A DNA stretch of 30,161 bases from Desulfobacterales bacterium. Its GTDB lineage: Bacteria > Desulfobacterota > Desulfobacteria > Desulfobacterales > JAHEIW01. Position 1 is the stretch's first letter. Each line of letters opens with the position of its first letter. Position numbers and translations under genes: made by a program. Location of the stretch: the NCBI GenBank assembly GCA_030145015.1, contig JAQYWI010000050.1, positions 1-30,161 on the forward strand, read 5' to 3'. Positions 24,711 to 30,161 of the stretch are shown in pieces. Below the pieces are notes generated by a model, which did not search any database, was not told the DNA's origin, and saw nothing but the letters and a program-made list of their open reading frames with translations.

Positions 24711-26171
24711 GTGAAATTATACCAACTGACAATCGGAGCGGCTCACCGGTTATTAAAAAATAAAGAAATATCTTCGGTGGAGTTAACCCGCGCGGTTCTG
24801 GATCGCATCAACACGGTGGAAGGTAAAGTTGATGCATTTATTACGATCTCGGAACAAACGGCCATGGAACAGGCTAAAGCAGCGGATCAAAAGATAGCAG
24901 GCGGCCATTGTGAGCCGCTGACCGGAATTCCGCTTGCGGTTAAGGATGTTATCTGTATTCAGGGGATGCGGACCACCTGTGCCTCTAAAATACTTGAGAA
25001 TTTTATCCCCCCATATAGTGCGACGGTTATTGAGAAGCTCAGGCGGGAAGGGGCCGTGACCATAGGGAAGACGAACATGGATGAATTTGCCATGGGCTCA
25101 TCCACTGAAAACTCCGGGATTAAGAATACACGCAATCCCTGGGATTTAAGCCGCGTCCCCGGCGGATCCAGCGGCGGCTCTGCGGCGGCTGTCGCCGCCG
25201 ATATGTGTCTGGGGGCTTTAGGCTCGGATACGGGGGGCTCCATTCGCCAGCCGGCGTCATATTGCAGTGCAGTGGGAATGAAGCCGACCTACGGGCGGGT
25301 ATCGCGATTTGGCCTTGTGGCCTTTGCCTCGTCTCTGGATCAGATCGGCCCGCTGACAAAGAATGTGTCTGATTGTGCCATCATGCTGAACACCATTGCC
25401 GGTTATGATTCTGCGGATTCTACATCCGTTCCCGAAGATGTGCCCGATTATACAAGCGCCTTGCAAAAGGGCTTAAAAGGCGTTCGGGTGGGCATCCCCG
25501 GAGAATATACAGCCACTGAAGGAATGGATCCCGAAGTTTCAAAGGCCATAAATAATGCGGTGCAGATCTTCGAGGAGATGGGCGCTGAAAAGATTGATGT
25601 CTCGTTGCCGCACACCGAATACGCCGTCGCTGCTTACTATGTAATTGCACCCTCAGAGGCAAGCTCAAATCTGGCGCGCTACGACGGTGTCAAATATGGC
25701 ATGCGCGCTAAAGATCAAAACGACCTGATTAAAATGTATCGAAGCACGCGCTCAAATGGATTCGGTCCCGAAGTTCAGCGGCGCATCATTATCGGGACCT
25801 ACTGTCTTTCCGCCGGGTATTACGATGCCTATTACGGCAAAGCCTCCCAGGTGAGGACGCTCATTACTGAAGATTTTCATAAAGCTTTCGAAATCTGTGA
25901 TTTGATATTATGTCCGACAGCGCCGACGCCTGCATTTAAGATCGGTGAGAAAGTCGATGACCCGCTGACGATGTATTTAACCGACATCTTCACCTTATCA
26001 GCGAACCTGGCCGGAATCCCGGGCATGTCCATACCCTGTGGATTTTCTAAAGAAGGCCATCCGATTGGACTGCAATTAATGGGCAAACATTTTAACGAAG
26101 CGATGCTTTTAAAGGCCGCTTATAATTTTGAACAGGCCACTGATTTTCACAAAAAAAAGCCCGATTTATAG
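24711..26171 (+). CDS. gatA: Aspartyl/glutamyl-tRNA amidotransferase subunit A
   Basis: Amidase subunit of GatCAB, releasing ammonia from glutamine. The 486 residues have the amidase-signature core: LAVKDVI with Lys78, [21 protein letters not shown] with the cis-Ser (Ser153), and [12 protein letters not shown] with nucleophile Ser177. [10 protein letters not shown] and the C-terminal [19 protein letters not shown] are also typical. It starts at GTG with AGGGAG eight bases upstream. The stop codon TAG is inside the 5' arm of the terminator hairpin. Confidence 0.96.
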   Translation: MKLYQLTIGAAHRLLKNKEISSVELTRAVLDRINTVEGKVDAFITISEQTAMEQAKAADQKIAGGHCEPLTGIPLAVKDVICIQGMRTTCASKILENFIPPYSATVIEKLRREGAVTIGKTNMDEFAMGSSTENSGIKNTRNPWDLSRVPGGSSGGSAAAVAADMCLGALGSDTGGSIRQPASYCSAVGMKPTYGRVSRFGLVAFASSLDQIGPLTKNVSDCAIMLNTIAGYDSADSTSVPEDVPDYTSALQKGLKGVRVGIPGEYTATEGMDPEVSKAINNAVQIFEEMGAEKIDVSLPHTEYAVAAYYVIAPSEASSNLARYDGVKYGMRAKDQNDLIKMYRSTRSNGFGPEVQRRIIIGTYCLSAGYYDAYYGKASQVRTLITEDFHKAFEICDLILCPTAPTPAFKIGEKVDDPLTMYLTDIFTLSANLAGIPGMSIPCGFSKEGHPIGLQLMGKHFNEAMLLKAAYNFEQATDFHKKKPDL

Positions 26172-26197
26172 CTCGGCGCTATAAATCGGGCTTTTTT
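26158..26197 (+). terminator. Rho-independent terminator of gatA
   Basis: AGCCCGATTTATAGC (26158-26172) pairs perfectly with GCTATAAATCGGGCT (26178-26192) around a five-base loop, followed by six T. The 5' arm overlaps the last four sense codons and the stop of gatA. Confidence 0.93.
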
Positions 26198-26319
26198 GTC
26201 AGTTGTCAGTTGTTAGTCGTTCGTTGCTTTATTTTTACCGAGCGTTTTAATTGCTCTTGTGCTTAAGCAGAGTGGACAAAAAGCTTTTAACAACGGACAA
26301 CGGACAAATGACTACTGAC
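26198..26319. repeat. Imperfect palindrome of GTCAGTTGTC/GACAACGGAC words
   Basis: A 29-base left arm (26198-26226, GTCAGTTGTCAGTTG start) is imperfectly complementary to a 29-base right arm (26291-26319, CAACGGACAACGGAC start). The central ~64 bases carry nothing recognised. The right arm ends just before the AAAGGAG ribosome site of the 59-codon gene. Confidence 0.55.
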
Positions 26320-26335
26320 AAAGGAGAATCCTTTT

Positions 26336-26515
26336 ATGACCACTGTGCAGCCGCAAGGTGAAGATTTAAGAAAAGCCGTCAAATGGATTTCCGAAGAGCG
26401 CAAGTACGATTCCGGGCAAAAGCTTGCGGTGCTGATTGAAAAGGCGTGCTTGAAATTCGACCTGTCCCCGATGGATGCTGAATATCTTTTAAATTTGTTG
26501 AAACAGAAAAAATAA
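26336..26515 (+). CDS. Small uncharacterised protein, 59 residues
   Basis: Begins MTTVQPQGEDLRKAVKWISE and ends with LLNLLKQKK. The ATG has an excellent ribosome site (AAAGGAG, ten bases upstream). The product is charged and mostly helical in appearance, with no signal or membrane segment and an amphipathic C-terminal helix (DAEYLLNLLK). It stands alone between the gatA terminator and a REP-like palindrome before mutL. I do not recognise a named family. Codon use looks like that of the neighbours, which supports a real gene. Confidence 0.7.
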   Translation: MTTVQPQGEDLRKAVKWISEERKYDSGQKLAVLIEKACLKFDLSPMDAEYLLNLLKQKK

Positions 26516-26523
26516 ATAAAGGA

Positions 26524-26618
26524 ATCGCGGCTGGAAGCCGCTCCCACCCACACAGTCATCTTTATGAAGTGGGAGCGGCTTGTGGGAGGGGCCTGTGGGA
26601 ACGGCTTCCAGCCGCGAT
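26524..26618. repeat. REP-like palindrome, copy 2
   Basis: Perfect 17-base outer arms: ATCGCGGCTGGAAGCCG (26524-26540) and its complement (26602-26618). A nested 11-base pair lies inside: GCCGCTCCCAC (26537-26547) and GTGGGAGCGGC (26569-26579). It is related to copy 1 at 23371-23437. It lies between the small gene and mutL, with no U-tract. Confidence 0.75.
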
Positions 26619-26667
26619 CGAAAACAATCCAAAACAAGCAATCCAAGCCTAAGAGCAAGGGTATAAG

Positions 26668-28539
26668 ATGGCCAAGATTAGGGTACTCCCGGAAAACCTG
26701 TCCAACAAAATCGCAGCCGGCGAGGTTGTCGAGCGGCCGGCTTCGGTGGTCAAGGAGCTGGTTGAAAATGCACTGGATGCCGGAGCCACCCGGGTAATCA
26801 TAGAAGTGGAAAAAGGCGGTCAGTCCCTGATTCAGGTGTCCGACAACGGCGCCGGCATGCGACGTGATGATGCGCTTTTAGCTATCCAGCGTTACGCTAC
26901 CAGCAAAATTTCCATGGATGACGATCTTTTTGCCATCCGCACCCTGGGATTCCGGGGCGAAGCCCTGCCCAGTATTGCCGCGGTCTCGCGCTTTGCATTG
27001 ATAACCCGCGATAATACCTCAGATGCCGGCACCCAAATCAGCGTTGACGGCGGTAAAATCAAAAATGTCTCTGAGATCGGCGCCCCGGAAGGGACGCTGA
27101 TTTCCGTCAAAGAGCTGTTCTTTAATATACCGGCAAGAAGAAAATTTCTAAAAACAGTCGGCACTGAAATGAGCCATATTGCCGATATCGTTGCCCGGAT
27201 GTCCCTGGGACATCCGGAGGTTCAGTTTCGACTGATCCACAACGATAAAGTTGTTAAGAGCTGGCCCCTGGTTTCTCAACACCTTGACCGGGTTGTGGAT
27301 GTGCTGGGCAAAGATTCGAGGCCGGATCTTCATTCCATCGAATTTAACGGCGATGCCGTTTCGATTTCAGGCTGGATCAGTTCTCCAAAAGTGACCCGGC
27401 GGACATCCAGAGGGCTTTATATTTTCGTAAACGGCCGATTTGTTCGCGACCGCAGCATTCAACACGGCGTATTTCAGGGGTACGCCCAACGCCTGGTTAA
27501 AGGGCAATTTCCGATCGCCGTTGTTTTTATCAAGGTTCCTTTCGATCAGGTGGATGTCAACGTTCATCCGACCAAAAATGAAGTTCGATTTGTGAACCCG
27601 CGCCAGGTGCATGAAGCTGTAAAAAGCGCCATTGCACAGACGCTTTATGAAACTGATAGGCTCAATTGGGGTCCGCAAAACGGGCTGCAAAGCCAGGCGC
27701 CTCAAAAAACATCACAGATTCTTGAGTCGATATCAACCTTTAGACCTGCCGGCGAAAGGGCAGTTAAAGATGATTTCGGATTTCGGCCTGCGACGAGCTC
27801 CCCTCGGCATGCTCGGGGCCTGAGCCTGTCGAAGGCAGACTTCGACGAGCTCAGTCGAGTCGCCGAATCGATTTCGGATTTCGGAATTAAGAACGGAGAA
27901 CCGAAGACAACCGACGGCAGACAGAGACAACAGGAACAGATCTTTGACCATAGCGGCTTTAGCGCTTTGCGGGTCGTAGGCCAACTGCACAACCTCTATA
28001 TCGTTTGTGAATCGGATGGCGGCCTGGTGCTCATCGACCAGCATGCGGCCCACGAGCGCATTTTGTTTGAACAACTCAAGCGACGCGGCAACGATCGGCC
28101 ATCAGCCGCCCAGAAGCTTCTGGTTCCCGAAACCCTTGAGTTAAATTTCAGGGAAGCGGAAATCCTGGGACAAATGCTTTCTGATTTAAAGAATCTGGGA
28201 TTGGATATCGAACCCTTCGGGAAAAATACGTTTATTGTAAAGGCCGTACCGGCCTTGCTTTGCGGGCGGGATCTTAGGCCCATGATTTATGAAATCGTGG
28301 AAAAAACCGCGGCGGTCGGTTATTCAGCGGGTCTGGAAGATACCCTGGATCAGTGTCGGATGGTGATGGCCTGCCATGGTGCCATTCGGGCCAACCAACA
28401 GCTTAGCGACACACAGATCAGGGAACTGCTCCATCAACTGGATCAATGCGAGAACCCCGCCCATTGCCCCCACGGCCGGCCGAGCTGGATCCGATGGGAC
28501 CTGAACACCCTGGAGAAGTTGTTCAAGCGGATGCCATGA
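26668..28539 (+). CDS. mutL: DNA mismatch repair protein MutL (endonuclease type)
   Basis: ATP-dependent mediator of mismatch repair. Of 623 residues, the N-terminal GHKL ATPase (to about 330) shows KIAAGEVVERPASVVKELVE, NALDAGAT, DNGAGM and TLGFRGEALPSIAAVS. A variable linker (about 340-430) follows. The C-terminal domain holds DQHAAHERILFE (about 457-468), which fits the DQHA-X2-E-X4-E endonuclease motif, plus CHGAIRANQ and CPHGRP of the zinc site. MutL should therefore nick DNA itself. The linker contains a palindromic sequence read in frame (27787-27869). AAGGG lies six bases upstream of the ATG. The stop overlaps the next start (ATGA). Confidence 0.96.
   Translation: MAKIRVLPENLSNKIAAGEVVERPASVVKELVENALDAGATRVIIEVEKGGQSLIQVSDNGAGMRRDDALLAIQRYATSKISMDDDLFAIRTLGFRGEALPSIAAVSRFALITRDNTSDAGTQISVDGGKIKNVSEIGAPEGTLISVKELFFNIPARRKFLKTVGTEMSHIADIVARMSLGHPEVQFRLIHNDKVVKSWPLVSQHLDRVVDVLGKDSRPDLHSIEFNGDAVSISGWISSPKVTRRTSRGLYIFVNGRFVRDRSIQHGVFQGYAQRLVKGQFPIAVVFIKVPFDQVDVNVHPTKNEVRFVNPRQVHEAVKSAIAQTLYETDRLNWGPQNGLQSQAPQKTSQILESISTFRPAGERAVKDDFGFRPATSSPRHARGLSLSKADFDELSRVAESISDFGIKNGEPKTTDGRQRQQEQIFDHSGFSALRVVGQLHNLYIVCESDGGLVLIDQHAAHERILFEQLKRRGNDRPSAAQKLLVPETLELNFREAEILGQMLSDLKNLGLDIEPFGKNTFIVKAVPALLCGRDLRPMIYEIVEKTAAVGYSAGLEDTLDQCRMVMACHGAIRANQQLSDTQIRELLHQLDQCENPAHCPHGRPSWIRWDLNTLEKLFKRMP
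27787..27869. repeat. In-frame palindromic sequence within the mutL linker
   Basis: The segment includes TGTCGAAG...CTTCGACGA (a GTCGAAG/CTTCGAC hairpin), two GAGCTC sites, CCCCTCGGCATGCTCGGGG, and GCGAC/GTCGC at its ends. It encodes low-complexity linker residues (about 373-401). A 15-base direct repeat GATTTCGGATTTCGG flanks it (27772-27786 and 27870-27884), in two different frames. The composition looks like an extragenic palindrome captured in the gene. Confidence 0.6.
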
Positions 28540-29993
28540 CGAATGCTGCCCATCAGACCTACATCAGCAGACTGGAACATTTTTTTGAACGCGCAGATTC
28601 CCAAACGCTTTTCGATTCGACCGATTCGACCTATTTCCGGCGGCTGCGGGATGAAATCTGGGATGCCCTGATCCAGCTTCTGGTGTGGCAACGTTCCTTT
28701 CTGGAAGCTGAAAGGGGGCTTGACTGGCCCTATGAAGGTTTCAGAAAGCGGATTTCTTTTTTCGAAAAAGCGGCCCGGGAGAGTAGCGATGCCTTTATCC
28801 AAAAGCAAGCCGGCCTGTTTCTGGCGCGGTTGCCCTTCCCCGGGCAGTGGCAATGGCTGGCGCGGGCCCAAAATGATTTTGGAACCGACCCTGAAATCAA
28901 AGCGTTTTTGAAGCTTGAAGCGCAGCGGATCGCGGCGAAGCTTAACAAAAAGAAACAAAGGCAATACATGCTGCGCCATTTTTGCCAGATCCTCAAAAAG
29001 CCCTACCTGCCTGAAGAAAAAGGGATCTTGCGAATTTTTTCATTGCCTTATCTGTTTGTCAATCCTGAGCTCCTCAAGGCGCTGAACCGCCTTTATTTCC
29101 TTTATGTAGAACCGCCCTGGGGTGTCGTTTTCCGCCATGCCTGGCTGCGGCCCTTTTCGACCCTGGCCGATCCGACCCTTTTCGGATTGAATGGTGAAGA
29201 AGATGCCGCATTTATGCGCAGTCAGCCCGGAATTCTAACCACCGCGCTGGCCCATGCTGATTTTATGCAAGATGACGAGACCCTGGATTTTGAGCAGGAG
29301 AAACGCTTTGATCTTGTTTTCAACGCGACCTTTGACGATATGCCCCGCAAACGACACGCCTACATGCTGGAATTACTGCGGCATCCGCTTCTAAGTCAAA
29401 CGACGGCGCTTTTCATCGGGCGCGGTGATGCGCGCAACGTCGATGCTTGCAAGCTGCAAATTGAGGCGGCCGGATTATCCTCACGCGTAACCGTAAAGGA
29501 CAACCTGCTGCGCCAGGATGTGCCCGGGCATCTGGCCCAGGGCAAAATTGGCGTGCAAATCTCTTTGCACGAAAATGGCTGCCGCAGCATTTATGAGTTT
29601 TTGCGGTCCAATCTTCCCTGTGTTATTTCCACCTCCATGGCAGGCGTTAATCCGGCCAGCATTAACGCGCAGACCGGCATTGCCGCACCGGACCGGGACC
29701 TTGCCCGGGCCATTTCAAAGGCGCTGGCGCAGCGCGAAAAATTTGCGCCGCGCGACTGGTTTTTGACCCATTCAGGCAGCCTTAATTCCAGCCGCATGTT
29801 AAACGATCAGCTTAAGGCCATTTTTCTTGAGCGGGGATATTTGTGGCGGGAAGATATCGTACCGCTGGCAAGCAGCGGTGCCAACCGCTATGCGGATAAC
29901 TTGCACTATAAGCGCTTTCGGCCGCAATTCGAAGAGCTGCTGAAAATTTTTCGTCAGCAGGCCCGTTTGCCGATGCCGCTTGATGTTGATTAG
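28536..29993 (+). CDS. Uncharacterised protein, glycosyltransferase-like C-terminal half
   Basis: The 485-residue product starts at the ATG overlapping the mutL stop (ATGA), so it is probably translated by coupling. The N-terminal ~250 residues are helical and unrecognised. The C-terminal half looks like a GT-B glycosyltransferase nucleotide-binding domain: FDLVFNATF, a TTALFIGRGDARNVDACKLQ segment, VKDNLLRQDVPGHLAQGKIG, then HENGCRSIYEFLRSNLPCVI resembling the EGFG/E-x7-E region. No signal or membrane segments. The substrate is unknown and the glycosyltransferase call is by pattern only. Confidence 0.55.
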   Translation: MTNAAHQTYISRLEHFFERADSQTLFDSTDSTYFRRLRDEIWDALIQLLVWQRSFLEAERGLDWPYEGFRKRISFFEKAARESSDAFIQKQAGLFLARLPFPGQWQWLARAQNDFGTDPEIKAFLKLEAQRIAAKLNKKKQRQYMLRHFCQILKKPYLPEEKGILRIFSLPYLFVNPELLKALNRLYFLYVEPPWGVVFRHAWLRPFSTLADPTLFGLNGEEDAAFMRSQPGILTTALAHADFMQDDETLDFEQEKRFDLVFNATFDDMPRKRHAYMLELLRHPLLSQTTALFIGRGDARNVDACKLQIEAAGLSSRVTVKDNLLRQDVPGHLAQGKIGVQISLHENGCRSIYEFLRSNLPCVISTSMAGVNPASINAQTGIAAPDRDLARAISKALAQREKFAPRDWFLTHSGSLNSSRMLNDQLKAIFLERGYLWREDIVPLASSGANRYADNLHYKRFRPQFEELLKIFRQQARLPMPLDVD

Positions 29994-30014
29994 AAGTGGT
30001 TTCAAAACCCCAAC

Positions 30015-30034
30015 TCCCCGCTTAATGAAGCGGG
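30015..30034. repeat. Small hairpin downstream of the glycosyltransferase-like gene
   Basis: CCCGCTT and AAGCGGG form a 7-bp stem around a four-base loop shortly after the stop codon. Only a short T-run follows, so it is a weak terminator candidate at best. Confidence 0.35.
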
Positions 30035-30083
30035 ATTTCGCATCTAATTGAAAGATAATTTAAGGAGCTCAAAAGGCTCCAAT

Positions 30084-30161
30084 GGCTGCGTTGCAGGCCT
30101 CCGCTAAATGCTCACATACGCCTATGCTGCGCTTTCTCGATCGGCCTGCGTCTTGATGCAT
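30084..30161 (+). repeat. Dispersed palindromic repeat, copy B (runs off the window)
   Basis: GCTGCGTTGC, AAATGCTCACATAC and GCTGCGCTT occur in the same order as in copy A (8551-8620, other strand). The similarity is imperfect. The element continues to or past the right edge. Confidence 0.45.

Noticed and set aside
27772..27884. Target-site duplication proving a clean insertion in mutL
   Set aside because: The two GATTTCGGATTTCGG copies are 98 bases apart and in different frames, so a simple insertion would have shifted the frame; the 15-mer is itself a repetitive word.

Overview
The window reads as a Gram-negative, anaerobe-type bacterial chromosome segment, most likely Desulfobacterota (Desulfobacterales-like). 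The reasons are an outer-membrane TonB system, three cobalamin riboswitches, a Ni/Co ECF transporter of the K-M-L-Q-O layout, a GatCA amidotransferase, and intergenic gaps full of small palindromic repeats. This is an inference from gene content; there is no rRNA or marker comparison. No tRNA, rRNA, insertion sequence or CRISPR array was seen.

Region 1 (1-8920, minus strand) is a vitamin B12 salvage locus. In transcription order it holds riboswitch, btuF, btuC, btuD (overlapping stops and starts), then promoter, riboswitch, btuB, then a 148-bp palindromic element, exbB, exbD, tonB, and the N-terminal half of cobyric acid synthase cobQ running off the left edge. The outer-membrane receptor is energised by ExbBD-TonB, and BtuFCD moves the corrinoid across the inner membrane. 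A third riboswitch on the plus strand controls cobT (8920-9987), which activates the lower ligand.

Region 2 (10213-13911, minus strand) is an ECF-type metal transporter (nikK, nikM/cbiM, nikL, nikQ/cbiQ, nikO/cbiO). The accessory proteins K and L replace CbiN, which points to nickel although the neighbourhood is cobalamin-related.

Region 3 (13933-21404, minus strand) is a tight six-gene glycan operon: nucleotide-sugar 4,6-dehydratase, UDP-sulfoquinovose synthase, DUF2304-GT2 glycosyltransferase, PAPS-type sulfotransferase, flippase-like membrane protein, and a GT-C/TPR membrane protein. Together they suggest a sulfonated and possibly sulfated cell-surface glycan or glycoprotein. A leader hairpin with a U-tract precedes the first gene. 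This is the least ordinary system in the window.

Region 4 (21642-29993, plus strand) is housekeeping: argS, a SPOR-domain protein, gatC, gatA, a 59-codon small gene, mutL, and a glycosyltransferase-like gene overlapping mutL by ATGA.

Most gaps are occupied by several families of short inverted repeats. Some run into genes: the stop codons of btuB and nikO lie in repeat sequence, gatA ends inside its own terminator, and the mutL linker contains an in-frame palindrome.
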